Below are positions 17,383 through 26,394 of a DNA stretch of 53,030 nucleotides, piece after piece (the stretch's first letter is position 1; each line of letters starts with the position of its first letter). The stretch is taken from positions 1-53,030 of the forward strand of contig NZ_LZKK01000211.1 in assembly GCF_001672815.1 (NCBI RefSeq). The letters run 5' to 3'. Made by a program: the position numbers and the translations under genes. The notes below the pieces were generated by a model, which was not told the DNA's origin, ran no database searches, and saw only the letters and a program-made list of their open reading frames with translations. Origin of the DNA: Mycobacterium sp. E796 (GTDB taxonomy: Bacteria > Actinomycetota > Actinomycetes > Mycobacteriales > Mycobacteriaceae).

Positions 17383-18669
17383 GTGTCCGACCATCCAACC
17401 ACCGGCGTCGGTGCGCCCGAGCCGCCGACCACGCAGCCGCCCCCCGACGCCCCGCCCCAGCAGGCCGGCCCGGGCGACGAGGCCCCCACCCGCGCCTTCG
17501 CCGGGTTCCGCACCGAGCGGCGGGTCCCCGGACCCGAGCGGCGGCAAGCTGCGGCCCCCACGGCGCCCGGCCCGGCGCCCGGCGGGATGCCGCCCTGGGA
17601 TCCCACACCGGTGACCGGAATCCCGCGCGTCGACCCGACCGCGTTCGGGGCCTATTACAACGCGCCATCTGAGGCGCCACCGGCCGAGGCGCAGGCGCCC
17701 CCGTACCGGCCCGAGCACCTGCCACACACGCCGTATCCCGAGCTGTCCACCGGCATGCTCTTGCGGCCGGTCAAACCGCCGCCATCCGAGGGTTGGCGGC
17801 GGGTGATCTACGACCTGTCCGGTCACCTGATCAACCTGGGCGAGAGCCCGCGGGCCCAGCGCCACAACAACCTGGTGGCGCAGGTCAACCGGCCCCTGCG
17901 GGGTTGCTACCGGATCGCGCTGCTGTCGCTGAAGGGCGGCGTCGGCAAGACCACGATCACCGCGACGCTGGGGTCGACGTTCGCGACCATCCGCGGCGAC
18001 CGCGTGGTGGCCGTCGACGCCAACCCCGACCGGGGCACGCTGAGCCAGAAGATCCCGCTGGAGACGGCGGCGACGGTGCGCCAACTGCTGCACGACGCCG
18101 GAGCCATCGAGCGCTACAGCGACGTCCGCCGGTACACCTCGAAGGGCCCGAGCGGCCTGGAGGTGCTGGCGTCGGAAACCGACCCGGCGATCTCCGACGC
18201 GTTCGGCGCCGAGGACTACAGCCGCGTGCTGGAGATCCTGGAGCGGTTCTACGGCCTGGTGCTCACCGACTGCGGGCCCGGGCTGCTGCACTCGGTGATG
18301 TCGTCGGTGTTGGAGAAGGCCGACGTGTTGCTGGTCGTCGCGTCGGGGTCCATCGACGGCGCGCGCAGCGCCTCGGCGACGCTGGACTGGCTGGACGCCC
18401 ACGGGCACGAGGAGCTGGTCCGCAATTCGATCGCGGTCATCAATGCCGTGCGGCCGCGCACCGGCAAGGTCGACATGAACAAGGTGGTCGACCACTTCTC
18501 GCGCCGCTGCCGCGCGGTGCGGCTGATCCCGTTCGACCCGCACCTCGAGGAGGGCGCCGAGATCGACCTGGACCGGCTGCGGCGCAGCACCCGCGAAGCG
18601 CTCACCGAGCTGGCGGCCGTCGTGGCCGACGGGTTCCCCGGTGACCAGCGCAACCCGGGTCTGGTTTAG
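17383..18669 (+). CDS. MinD/ParA-like ATPase with proline-rich N-terminus (Rv0530-like)
   Basis: A protein of 428 residues. Residues 1-135 are rich in Pro and Ala and likely disordered. A MinD-type P-loop domain follows with the deviant Walker A KGGVGKTT (184-191) and the AVDANPDRGTL switch (210-220). GTG 17383 is chosen because GGGGGAG lies six bases ahead of it, while the in-frame GTG at 17377 overlaps that site. The layout (disordered Pro-rich arm plus MinD domain) recalls EspI-like proteins of ESX loci, but no ESX gene is near. It follows ccsB by 44 bp. Role unknown, perhaps membrane or polar localisation. Confidence 0.88.
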   Translation: MSDHPTTGVGAPEPPTTQPPPDAPPQQAGPGDEAPTRAFAGFRTERRVPGPERRQAAAPTAPGPAPGGMPPWDPTPVTGIPRVDPTAFGAYYNAPSEAPPAEAQAPPYRPEHLPHTPYPELSTGMLLRPVKPPPSEGWRRVIYDLSGHLINLGESPRAQRHNNLVAQVNRPLRGCYRIALLSLKGGVGKTTITATLGSTFATIRGDRVVAVDANPDRGTLSQKIPLETAATVRQLLHDAGAIERYSDVRRYTSKGPSGLEVLASETDPAISDAFGAEDYSRVLEILERFYGLVLTDCGPGLLHSVMSSVLEKADVLLVVASGSIDGARSASATLDWLDAHGHEELVRNSIAVINAVRPRTGKVDMNKVVDHFSRRCRAVRLIPFDPHLEEGAEIDLDRLRRSTREALTELAAVVADGFPGDQRNPGLV

Positions 18670-18675
18670 GAGGGA

Positions 18676-18831
18676 CTAGCGGGGGTTATCCCCGTGGCCT
18701 AACCGCCGCAAGAAGTCAGGATCGTCGTCGGGCCCGATGACGCGGGTCTTCGGCCGGACCTGTGACCGCGCCGCGCGCCAGCCAACGTAGATCAGCGTCC
18801 CCAGGATCAGAACGAGTAGCAGGTAGAGCAC
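18676..18831 (-). CDS. Small membrane protein, 51 aa (Rv0530A-like)
   Basis: Read leftward from GTG 18831 to TAG 18676, this encodes 51 residues: one membrane helix (LYLLLVLILGTLIYVGW) and a hydrophilic tail with RPKTRVIGPDDDPDFLRRL. A very strong ribosome site GGAGGAGGT lies five bases upstream of the GTG. It is convergent with the MinD-like gene (6 bp gap) and divergent from the DUF4229 gene. Position and composition agree with the small M. tuberculosis gene Rv0530A as I recall it. Function unknown. Confidence 0.72.
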   Translation of the reverse strand: MLYLLLVLILGTLIYVGWRAARSQVRPKTRVIGPDDDPDFLRRLGHGDNPR

Positions 18832-18877
18832 TCAACACCTCCTCCGAGCGAATATACGCGGGCCGTAGGCTCGGGGT

Positions 18878-19231
18878 GTGTCAGAACGGCCCAGCGACAG
18901 CAGCACCGACGAGCGCCCGCGCAATCGGGTAGTCGTCGACGTTTTGCTCTACGCGGCGGCGCGGCTGGTGCTGGTCGCCGCGCTGAGCGGCGCGATCTAC
19001 GGGCTCGCGCGATTGCTGGGGATCGCCCAGTTCCCCGTCGTGGTCGCGGTGTTGTTCGCTCTGATCATCGCGATGCCCTTGGGCATCTGGGTGTTCGGCC
19101 CGCTGCGCCGTCGCGCTACCGCGTCGCTCGCGATAGCCGGCGAACGCCGGCGCCGCGAACGCGAACAGCTGCAGGCCCGCCTGCGTGGCGAGCAGGCGCC
19201 GCGGCCGGAGCCGGACGCGCCGGACGCATAG
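18878..19231 (+). CDS. DUF4229 membrane protein (Rv0531-like)
   Basis: A 117-residue protein with a polar N-terminus and two membrane helices (VVVDVLLYAAARLVLVAAL and FPVVVAVLFALIIAMPLGIW), ending in a strongly basic coiled tail (RRRREREQLQARLRGE). This matches the small actinobacterial DUF4229 family. The start is GTG 18878. Only 46 bp separate it from the divergent small membrane protein gene, so the promoters overlap. No function is established for the family. Confidence 0.85.
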   Translation: MSERPSDSSTDERPRNRVVVDVLLYAAARLVLVAALSGAIYGLARLLGIAQFPVVVAVLFALIIAMPLGIWVFGPLRRRATASLAIAGERRRREREQLQARLRGEQAPRPEPDAPDA

Positions 19232-19244
19232 CCTTCCCCCGTTT

Positions 19245-19318
19245 GCGTGTGCATCGACGGCGTCGCGCGTGCATCCAGGGCGAAAGAATCGCCCGGATCC
19301 CGCCGTCGGCTCACACGT
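19245..19318. repeat. Nested inverted repeat between DUF4229 gene and menA
   Basis: Outer arms 19245-19262 and 19301-19318 pair at 14 of 18 positions. An inner stem GGGCGA/TCGCCC (19278-19294, 5-base loop) is perfect and is lengthened by ATCC/GGAT. Its right part (ccgtcggctcacacg, then aaaaccct) recurs at 27790-27812. It lies between convergent genes, so it may also act in 3'-end formation. Confidence 0.7.
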
Positions 19319-19336
19319 AAAACCCTGAAAGCACAC

Positions 19337-20209
19337 TCAGTGCGCGAGGGCCAACGCCGTCGCCACCGCGATCGCCCACACCACCATCGCCAGCCCGGTG
19401 TCCCGCAACACCGGAATCAGTTCGCGCCCGCCGCGGCCGGAGCGCACCGGGGCGAGCGCGCGCAGGGCCAGCGGCGTGGCGACCAATCCCACGGCGCACC
19501 ACGGCGTCGCCGCCATGAGCACCAGCGTTGCGACCCCCGCGGTCGCCATCAGCGCTTGGTAGAGGATCCGGGTGCGAGCGTCGCCCAGGCGCACCGCCAG
19601 GGTGATCTTGCCGGACTGTGCGTCGGTGGGGATGTCGCGCAGGTTGTTGGCCACCAGCACCGACGACGACATCGCCCCGATCGACACCGCCAGCACCGCC
19701 CCGACCCAGTCCACCCGCAACGCCTGGGTGTACTCGGTGCCCAGCACGGCGACCAGGCCGAAGAACACGAACACCGCGACCTCGCCAAACCCCGCGTAGC
19801 CGTACGGCTTTGAGCCGCCGGTGTACAGCCACGCGCCGGCGATGCAGGCCGCGCCGACCGCGATCAGCCACGGCGCGCTCAGCAGCGCCAGCACCAGCCC
19901 GGCGACCGCGCCCAGCGACAGGCTCGTCACCGCCGCGGTCAGCACCGCGCGCGGAGCGGCCAGCCGCGAGCCCACCAGCCGGACCGGGCCGGCGCGCTCG
20001 TCGTCGGTGCCGCGGATGCCGTCGGAGTAGTCGTTGGCGTAGTTCACGCCGACGATCAGCGCCAGCGCGACGGCCAGCGCCAGCAGCGCCTTCCACCACA
20101 CCGCGGATCCCAGCCACGCCGCGGCGCCCGTGCCCGCCACCACCGGCGCCACCGCGTTGGGCAGCGTGCGGGGCCGGGCACCCGAGACCCACTGCGCGAG
20201 ACTGGCCAC
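19337..20209 (-). CDS. menA: 1,4-dihydroxy-2-naphthoate polyprenyltransferase
   Basis: From GTG 20209 the protein has 290 residues, starting [22 protein letters not shown] 20227 would add six residues. UbiA-family marks are the first Asp-rich block [15 protein letters not shown] near residue 65 and the second, [14 protein letters not shown], near residue 195, within eight to nine helices. MenA attaches the polyprenyl tail to DHNA to give demethylmenaquinone, the membrane quinone of mycobacterial respiration. It is divergent from pnp, with overlapping start regions. Confidence 0.95.
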   Translation of the reverse strand: MASLAQWVSGARPRTLPNAVAPVVAGTGAAAWLGSAVWWKALLALAVALALIVGVNYANDYSDGIRGTDDERAGPVRLVGSRLAAPRAVLTAAVTSLSLGAVAGLVLALLSAPWLIAVGAACIAGAWLYTGGSKPYGYAGFGEVAVFVFFGLVAVLGTEYTQALRVDWVGAVLAVSIGAMSSSVLVANNLRDIPTDAQSGKITLAVRLGDARTRILYQALMATAGVATLVLMAATPWCAVGLVATPLALRALAPVRSGRGGRELIPVLRDTGLAMVVWAIAVATALALAH

Positions 20210-20225
20210 CAAGCCATCCTGCCTC

Positions 20226-21020
20226 ATGCACCACAATGGGCGGATGCTCGGAGTCATCGGCGGCAGCGGCTTCTACACGTTCTTCGAGTCCGACACCCGC
20301 GACATCGACGTCGACACCCCCTACGGCCCGCCCAGCGCCCCGGTCACGGTGGGCGCCGTCGGCGACCACGAGGTCGCCTTCCTGCCCCGGCACGGTGCGA
20401 CCCACCAGTTCTCGGCGCACACCGTGCCGTATCGGGCCAACATGTGGGCGCTGCGCAAGCTCGGCGTGCGGCGGGTCTTCGGCCCCTGCGCGGTCGGCAG
20501 CCTGAACGCCGACAACGGCCCGGGCGCGGTGGTGGTGCCCGACCAGCTGGTGGACCGCACCACCGGCCGCCCCGACACCTACTTCGACTCCGGCGCCGTC
20601 CACGTCGACTTCGCCGACCCCTACTGCCCGACGCTGCGGGCCGCGGCCACGGGCCTGCCCGACGTCGTCGACGGCGGCACCATGGTGGTGATCCAGGGGC
20701 CGCGGTTTTCCACCCGGGCGGAGAGCCGCTGGTTCGCCTCGGCCGGGTTCAGCCTGGTCAACATGACCGGCTATCCGGAGGCGGTGCTGGCCCGCGAACT
20801 CGAAATATGTTATGCGGCAATCGCGTTGGTGACCGACCTGGATGCCGGCGTCCGGGCCGGTGAGGGCGTGAAGGCCGTCGAGGTGTTCGCCCAGTTCGAG
20901 AAGAACATCGGGCCGTTCAAGGAGCTGGTGCGCGCCGCGATCGGCCGGGTCGCCGCCGAGCGCGACTGCACGCACTGCCAGCCGCACACCGGCGTGACCC
21001 TGCCGGTGGAGTTGCCGTGA
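20226..21020 (+). CDS. pnp: S-methyl-5'-thioadenosine phosphorylase / purine nucleoside phosphorylase family
   Basis: ATG 20226 gives 264 residues, the length I recall for Rv0535; ATG 20244 ([13 protein letters not shown]) gives 258. Marks include the phosphate loop GGSGFY, the [13 protein letters not shown] block, and the substrate region [12 protein letters not shown] and [13 protein letters not shown], of the MTA-phosphorylase subfamily. It cleaves methylthioadenosine to adenine and methylthioribose-1-phosphate in methionine salvage. The stop overlaps the galE3 GTG by four bases. Confidence 0.93.
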   Translation: MHHNGRMLGVIGGSGFYTFFESDTRDIDVDTPYGPPSAPVTVGAVGDHEVAFLPRHGATHQFSAHTVPYRANMWALRKLGVRRVFGPCAVGSLNADNGPGAVVVPDQLVDRTTGRPDTYFDSGAVHVDFADPYCPTLRAAATGLPDVVDGGTMVVIQGPRFSTRAESRWFASAGFSLVNMTGYPEAVLARELEICYAAIALVTDLDAGVRAGEGVKAVEVFAQFEKNIGPFKELVRAAIGRVAAERDCTHCQPHTGVTLPVELP

Positions 21021-22048
21021 GGGTGCTGCTGACCGGGGCGGCCGGATTCATCGGGTCGCGGGTGGACGCGGCGCTGCGGGCGGCCGGCCACGACGTGATC
21101 GGCGTCGACGCGATGCTGCCCGCGGCCCACGGCCCTAATCCCGTGCTGCCGCCGGGCTGCCGACGCGTCGACGTCCGCGACGGCGACGCGCTGGCCCCGC
21201 TGCTGGACGGCGTGGACCTGGTGTGTCATCAGGCCGCGATGGTCGGTGCCGGCGTGGACGCGGCCGACGCGCCGGCCTACGGCGGCCACAACGATTTCGC
21301 CACCACTGTGTTGCTGGCGAGGATGTTCGCCGCGGGCGTGCGCCGCCTGGTGTTGGCCTCGTCGATGGTGGTCTACGGGCAGGGCCACTACGCCTGCCCC
21401 GAGCACGGGCTCGTCGACCCGCCGCCGCGCCGGCGCGCCGACCTAGACGCCGGGATCTTCGAAAACCATTGCCCGACATGCGGGCTCGACGTGACATGGC
21501 GACTGGTCGACGAGGACGCCGCGCTGCGCCCGCGCAGCCTGTACGCGGCCAGCAAGACCGCGCAGGAGCACTACGCGCTGGCGTGGTCGGAGGCGACGGG
21601 CGGCTCGGTGGTGGCGCTGCGCTACCACAACGTCTACGGGCCGGGCATGCCGCGCGACACCCCCTACTCCGGGGTGGCCGCGATCTTCCGCTCGTCGCTG
21701 GAAAAGGGCGAGCCGCCAAGGGTTTTCGAGGACGGCGGGCAGACGCGGGATTTCGTCCACGTCGACGACGTCGCCGCCGCGAACGTGGCCGCCGCGGAGG
21801 CCGACCAGGATGGCTTCACCGCCGTCAACGTCTGCTCCGGGCGCCCAATCTCGATCCTCGATGTCGCCGCCGCGCTGTGCGAGGCGCGGGACGGTTCGGT
21901 GTCCCCGGTGGTCACGGGGCAGTACCGCAGCGGCGACGTGCGCCACATCGTCGCCGACCCGGCCCGGGCCGCCGCGGTGTTGGGGTTCCGCGCGGCCATC
22001 GACCCGCGCGAGGGCTTGCGCGAATTCGCTTTCGCGCCTTTGCGTTAA
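21017..22048 (+). CDS. galE3: NAD-dependent sugar epimerase/dehydratase (GalE3-like)
   Basis: A protein of 343 residues with the Rossmann motif TGAAGFIGSR at the N-terminus, a Ser in LASSMVVYG, and the catalytic pair in YAASK near residue 177. An unusual insert with two cysteine pairs (YACPEH and HCPTCG) lies around residues 118-155 and may bind a metal. The GTG start is coupled to pnp (GTGA). It probably acts on a nucleotide sugar for envelope glycans; UDP-glucose 4-epimerase activity is a family guess. Confidence 0.88.
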   Translation: MRVLLTGAAGFIGSRVDAALRAAGHDVIGVDAMLPAAHGPNPVLPPGCRRVDVRDGDALAPLLDGVDLVCHQAAMVGAGVDAADAPAYGGHNDFATTVLLARMFAAGVRRLVLASSMVVYGQGHYACPEHGLVDPPPRRRADLDAGIFENHCPTCGLDVTWRLVDEDAALRPRSLYAASKTAQEHYALAWSEATGGSVVALRYHNVYGPGMPRDTPYSGVAAIFRSSLEKGEPPRVFEDGGQTRDFVHVDDVAAANVAAAEADQDGFTAVNVCSGRPISILDVAAALCEARDGSVSPVVTGQYRSGDVRHIVADPARAAAVLGFRAAIDPREGLREFAFAPLR

Positions 22049-22054
22049 GGCGCT

Positions 22055-23698
22055 CTAACTCGACGGCGGGCGGAAGATCCGCGGCTTCTGGACGGGGATC
22101 TGCCGGGTGGCCGAGTCGTCGCCGCGGAAGATTCGCGGCGAACCGGCGAGCTGCGGCGCCGCTCCGCCGGTCGGAATGCGCGTCGTCGCCGCGGCCGACG
22201 GGGCCGCGTGGCCCACGGGGATGCGCGTCGTCGGGGCGCCGGGGCCGGGGTGGGTGCCGGCCGGGCCGCCACGCGTGTGCGCGGGACGGCGGCGCTGGCG
22301 TCGCGCGCGCCGCGCGCCGAGTTGCCCGGTGATGATGGCGGCCGCGAGGATGCACAGCGCCAGCACGCACAGCACGACATCGAAGGTGCTGGTGATCTGT
22401 TGGGCGAGGTTGTTGCCGTACACGGGATTCGGCGCGGGGGCGTTGGGCGCCTCCTCGAACCGCGGCGCCAGCGCGACGCCCAGCACGACGCGGGAAATGC
22501 CCAGTGTCGCAACGAGTCCGCACAGCGACGAGATCAGCCTGGGGGAGACGGCGTCGTTGCCCACGTTGATGCGCAGCCAGATCGCCAGCACCGCGGTCGC
22601 CAGGTCGAAGGCCGCCAGCACCATGCTGTCGTAGCGCGAGAACGGGTAGTTCAGGGTCACGGCGACGGCCAGGTCGGTGATGCGCATGACCATCGACCCC
22701 AGGCACCAAACGATGATGAGCAGCAAGCCGTTTCGGGCCGCCGCGCGCCACGCGTTCTCCTCCGTCGCCGACGCGTCACGGCGGGCCGACAACGCCGCGG
22801 GCGCGAAAATGGCCGCGGCCGCCGCCCACGCCAGGTAGCCCTCGAAGCCCACGCCCGCCGTCGACGTGTTCTGCGCTATGCCGTGGAACGCGTCGATGTC
22901 GCGGCCGACCGGAAGGATCCAGACCAGGATCCCGGCGACCAGCGTCGAAACCCCGAGGGCCACGGTCGCCAGCCGGGAAGCCCTGGTGCTGCGCAGCAGC
23001 CACCTCGACCCGACCACCACGGCGAGCAGCGCCACCGCGCCGTACACCAGCGCCGTCGCGATCACTGCGATGTTCTGCTTGCCGAAGCCGGACGAGCCGC
23101 TCGCGTCGTGTAGCGCGTATTTCAGCCGCCAGAACAGGTTGAAGCAAACGCTCAGCGCCGCGCCCACCATCGACGCGTAGCCGATGACCCGCGCCGACCT
23201 GGGGTTGTCAGTTGAGTCGGCCGCGACCGGCCGCGCGCTCAGCAGCGAGCCGGCGATGCCCAGCCACGCCCCCGGCCCGACTCCGCCGGGCACGTTCACG
23301 CTGCCACCGAACCGCACGGTCTCGAACACGTCGAACGCGACGAAGCCGACGACCAGCAACACATAGGGAACGTTGAGCGCGAGCCGAAGGCGGCCCGCCC
23401 GCGCGGGATTGAACTTCGCACTTGCCGATCGCCAGGAACCGGCCAGCACGATCGATGCCAGCGACAGCAGCGTCACGGCGAACAGCACCGCCAACAGCGG
23501 CTTGTTGCTGCCGTCGATTCCCATGCCGAAATACAGGTTCCACGGCAACAGCAGCGCCACGACGAGCATGGCGGCCGCGGTCAGATCGGCCGCGACGTCC
23601 GAACGCCGGCGGGGCCGCGCGCCCGGCGGCGCCGGCCGCGTCTGCTGCGTCCGCCCGCGGATCGGCCCGGTAGGGGCGTCGTCGCTGCTCTGACTCAC
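22055..23698 (-). CDS. Multi-pass membrane protein with Thr-Arg-Ile-Pro repeat tail (Rv0537c-like)
   Basis: From GTG 23698 (ribosome site GGGGGGAA two bases upstream) the protein has 547 residues. A polar, Arg-rich N-terminus of about 45 residues leads to roughly ten membrane helices. A basic cluster (RRARRQRRR) then opens a cytoplasmic tail with repeats of the form TTRIPxGxAAP and the paired PRIF motifs (SPRIFRGDD, KPRIFRPPSS). No catalytic motif is recognised. The start upstream at 23773 is unlikely because it ignores the good ribosome site. It is convergent with galE3 (6 bp). Confidence 0.85.
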   Translation of the reverse strand: MSQSSDDAPTGPIRGRTQQTRPAPPGARPRRRSDVAADLTAAAMLVVALLLPWNLYFGMGIDGSNKPLLAVLFAVTLLSLASIVLAGSWRSASAKFNPARAGRLRLALNVPYVLLVVGFVAFDVFETVRFGGSVNVPGGVGPGAWLGIAGSLLSARPVAADSTDNPRSARVIGYASMVGAALSVCFNLFWRLKYALHDASGSSGFGKQNIAVIATALVYGAVALLAVVVGSRWLLRSTRASRLATVALGVSTLVAGILVWILPVGRDIDAFHGIAQNTSTAGVGFEGYLAWAAAAAIFAPAALSARRDASATEENAWRAAARNGLLLIIVWCLGSMVMRITDLAVAVTLNYPFSRYDSMVLAAFDLATAVLAIWLRINVGNDAVSPRLISSLCGLVATLGISRVVLGVALAPRFEEAPNAPAPNPVYGNNLAQQITSTFDVVLCVLALCILAAAIITGQLGARRARRQRRRPAHTRGGPAGTHPGPGAPTTRIPVGHAAPSAAATTRIPTGGAAPQLAGSPRIFRGDDSATRQIPVQKPRIFRPPSS

Positions 23699-23992
23699 GG
23701 TTCCCCCCGGGTGTCGAGGACGGCTTCTGGCGGCACAACTTTGGCGGCGCGGCGGGGGAACCCCCTGCCGCATCGACCGCGTTGCTCACTTGGAAACATA
23801 ATCTCCGTTCGGGCGACGCGGCAGTGGTGAGGACGTGTGCGTTTCCGGGGTGGCCGCCACGCGGTTACGCTGCGCTCACAGGCGAACACCGAAAACCTCG
23901 TCGCCCGAATGACTGTTACCGCCGACGGTATCGCAGTGTAATGATGCCGGGACATGCTGGCTGTGGGGTAGCCGGCCCGAAGGAGAGTCGGG
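23699..23992. promoter_or_regulatory. Divergent intergenic region, Rv0537c-like and Rv0538-like genes
   Basis: A 294-bp stretch between two divergent starts. It contains an AT-richer patch (ttggaaacataatctccg, about 23790) and the ribosome site GAAGGAGAG at 23979-23987 for the rightward gene. No convincing small gene or operator is seen. Confidence 0.35.
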
Positions 23993-26380
23993 ATGGACGT
24001 CGTGCTGGGGGTCGCGGTCACCGGTCCTCGTGCCCGGTTGGCCCTCGTCGGTTCGGGCGCCGGCCTGATCGACGAGTCCGTCGTAGACCTTGCCGATCGC
24101 CCGATCGAGAAACTGACCGAGACGGTCGTCGGGACGAACCGGTTGCTGGCCGAGGAAAACCACCGGCTCCTCGCCACGCGGCTGTGCTGGTCGGATCTGC
24201 AGTGGGCCGACCGGCTGCGGCGGGCGTTGGAGGACTCCGGCGTCCAGAACGTCGCCGTGCTGTCGGAAGCGCAGGCGCTCTCCGGGGCGGGCGTGCAGCC
24301 GCGGCCCGACGAGGACCCCACCGTCGCGCTGGCCCGCGGCGCGGCCATGGCGGCTGGGCCGGCGGGCGACGCGACGGCGATGGCGCCCGCGGTCGGGTCG
24401 GCCGGGGACGCGACGGCGATGGCGCCCGCGGTCGGGTCGGCCGGGGACGCGACGGCGATGGCGCCCGCGGTCGGGGGAGTGCCCCCGGCCGGCCAGGTGG
24501 GAACCGACCTGGCGTACTCGATGGCCGGCGAATCCGATCTGCTCCCGATGGAATGGCTGACCGAGCCCGAGGACGACGACGCCCAAACGGGCCCGGTGGG
24601 CCTCACCTCGCGACGGCTGGGGGCGATGGACGCGGTGCTCGGCGTCGCGGTGGCCGGTTCCATCGCCCGGTTGGCGCTCGTCGGGCCCGTCGGGGGCGGC
24701 TACGCGGCGATCAAGCACCTGGTGGTCGAGCTGCCCGTCGAGCCGTTCGAAACGTTGATCCAGACGGTGACCGGCGCGCAGCGGGCGCTGGCCGCCGAGG
24801 GCCGCCATCTGGTCGCGACCCGGCTGTATTCGCCGGATCCCGCGCAGGCGGAGGCCTTTCGCCAGGCGCTGGCGAACTCCGGGGTTTCCGACGTCGGGGT
24901 GGTTTCGCAGCCCGACGCGGTGGCGGCGCTGCTACGCACGGTCTTCCGCGGTGTCACGCTGCCCGGCGCCGTCGCACTCGTGGTCACCGCCGAGGCGGCG
25001 ACGTTGCTCGCGCTGGGCGCCGCCGGTGCGGCGGAGATCCTGGCCACCGCGGCCCTGCAGGGCGTGGACGCCGTCGCCGCGGCGGCGGACATGCTGCTGG
25101 ACTGGCTGCACTCCGCGCCGTTCGCCGTGAGCGCCGCCTACGTGCTGGGCACCCTGGAAAACCTGACCAGCCTGGCCGAACGGATTCGCGCCCGGTCGGC
25201 GCTGCGGGTCGAGGTGCTCGAGCGGCCGGAATTCGCGTTCGCGCGCGGTGCGGCGCTGGCGGCCGGGTTGGCGCCCACGACGCCCCAGCCGCCGGTCACC
25301 GCGGGCGCGGCGACCGCGATGGCGCCCGCGATCGGGGCGCTCGGGGACGCGACGGCGATGGCCCCCGCGACGGCGGTCGCCGGGGAAGCGACCGGGATCG
25401 CCCCGACGTCCGGGCTGGCGGGCTCCGGTGGGGAGGAGCCGCAGCTGGCGTACTCGCAGGCCGAGGACGCCGACCCCTTCGCCGGCGGGTTCGACGAGTA
25501 CGGCGACTTCTCCGAAGACGCCGCGGATCCGGAAATGACCAGTCGGATGCCGCTGAGCCGACGATCGCTGGTGCTCGGCAACGCCGTCATCGCCTTCGCC
25601 GTCGTGGGATTCGCGACGCTGGCCGCCGCCGTGGCAATCGCCATCCGGCCGACCGCGAGCACGCAGCCCGTGATCGGCCACCAGAATGCCGCCCCGGGCA
25701 AGTTCATGCCGCTGTTGCCGACGCAGCAGCAGGCGCCGGTGCCGCCGCCGCCGATCGATCAGCCCAACGCCGGGTTCCAGGGCGGCGTCATCCCGGACGC
25801 CAACGGCTACATCCCGCCGCAGCTGGCATCCCCAGGCTCGGCCCCGGTTGCCCCGGCGCCGGCGCCCGTTCCCGGTTTGATGCCCAACCCGGACGGACCG
25901 ATCCCGTACCCGGTCATCGTCCCGTACCCGGGCTGGCGCCCCCCGTACAACCCGTACCCGCCCTACACGCCGCCGACGTACACGCCCCCCACGACGACGC
26001 CGACCACGACGACGGTGACAACGACGACGACCACCACGACACCGCCGACGACCACCACCACACCGCCGACGACCACCACGACGCCGCCGACGACGACCAC
26101 CCAGCCGCCGTCGACGACCACCGAGCCGACGACGACGCAGGCACCGGTGACCACGACGCAGGCACCGGTGACGACGACGCAAGCGCCGGTGACCACCACG
26201 CAGGCACCGGTGACGACGCAGGCGCCCCCGCCGACGACGCAGGCACCGCCGCCGACGAAACCGCAGACGCAGCAAACCATTCCGCCGCAGACGCAGCAGA
26301 CCGTTCCGCATACCCAGCAGCCGGTGACCCCGCAGCAGCCGGTGACACCGAAGCCGCCGCCGGCCACCACCCATCACTGA
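23993..26380 (+). CDS. Thr/Pro-rich single-pass membrane protein with duplicated N-terminal module (Rv0538-like)
   Basis: A protein of 795 residues, far longer than the recalled M. tuberculosis form (548). It opens with MDVVLGVAVTG, the start of a mycobacterial module also seen in other membrane proteins. The module recurs from residue 212 (MDAVLGVAVAG). The first copy lacks the central LVVTAEAATLL-type part, so only the second looks complete. Between and after them are tandem GDATAMAPAVG repeats. One helix (VIAFAVVGFATLAAAVAIAI, about residue 545) precedes a long extracytoplasmic Pro/Thr arm with TTTPP and TTQAPV repeats, a likely site of O-mannosylation. The next gene encodes a polyprenyl-phosphate sugar synthase-like enzyme. 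Confidence 0.88.
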   Translation: MDVVLGVAVTGPRARLALVGSGAGLIDESVVDLADRPIEKLTETVVGTNRLLAEENHRLLATRLCWSDLQWADRLRRALEDSGVQNVAVLSEAQALSGAGVQPRPDEDPTVALARGAAMAAGPAGDATAMAPAVGSAGDATAMAPAVGSAGDATAMAPAVGGVPPAGQVGTDLAYSMAGESDLLPMEWLTEPEDDDAQTGPVGLTSRRLGAMDAVLGVAVAGSIARLALVGPVGGGYAAIKHLVVELPVEPFETLIQTVTGAQRALAAEGRHLVATRLYSPDPAQAEAFRQALANSGVSDVGVVSQPDAVAALLRTVFRGVTLPGAVALVVTAEAATLLALGAAGAAEILATAALQGVDAVAAAADMLLDWLHSAPFAVSAAYVLGTLENLTSLAERIRARSALRVEVLERPEFAFARGAALAAGLAPTTPQPPVTAGAATAMAPAIGALGDATAMAPATAVAGEATGIAPTSGLAGSGGEEPQLAYSQAEDADPFAGGFDEYGDFSEDAADPEMTSRMPLSRRSLVLGNAVIAFAVVGFATLAAAVAIAIRPTASTQPVIGHQNAAPGKFMPLLPTQQQAPVPPPPIDQPNAGFQGGVIPDANGYIPPQLASPGSAPVAPAPAPVPGLMPNPDGPIPYPVIVPYPGWRPPYNPYPPYTPPTYTPPTTTPTTTTVTTTTTTTTPPTTTTTPPTTTTTPPTTTTQPPSTTTEPTTTQAPVTTTQAPVTTTQAPVTTTQAPVTTQAPPPTTQAPPPTKPQTQQTIPPQTQQTVPHTQQPVTPQQPVTPKPPPATTHH
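24368..24478 (+). repeat. 39-bp tandem repeat, nearly three units, inside the Rv0538-like gene
   Basis: Units begin at 24368, 24407 and 24446 (GACGCGACGGCGATGGCGCC...). The first two are identical by eye and the third departs after 31 bases. Each unit codes for GDATAMAPAVGSA. A decayed relative lies at about 25306-25420, after the second module. Confidence 0.85.
26132..26226 (+). repeat. 21-bp tandem repeat coding for TTQAPV units
   Basis: About four units of ACGACGCAGGCACCGGTGAC-type sequence with small variations encode the Thr-Thr-Gln-Ala-Pro-Val repeats of the extracytoplasmic arm. Slippage here should make this gene vary in length between strains. Confidence 0.75.
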
Positions 26381-26394
26381 TCGCGGCCCAGCGC

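Noticed and set aside
17383..18669. MinD-like gene as part of an ESX secretion locus
   Set aside because: The layout resembles EspI, but no EccC, PE/PPE or EsxAB-like gene is nearby.
23782..26394. Very long rightward frame overlapping the Rv0538-like gene
   Set aside because: It is a shadow frame of GC-rich coding DNA: its text is Arg/Gly/His-rich without domains. Only its last part (from 26395) is a real gene.
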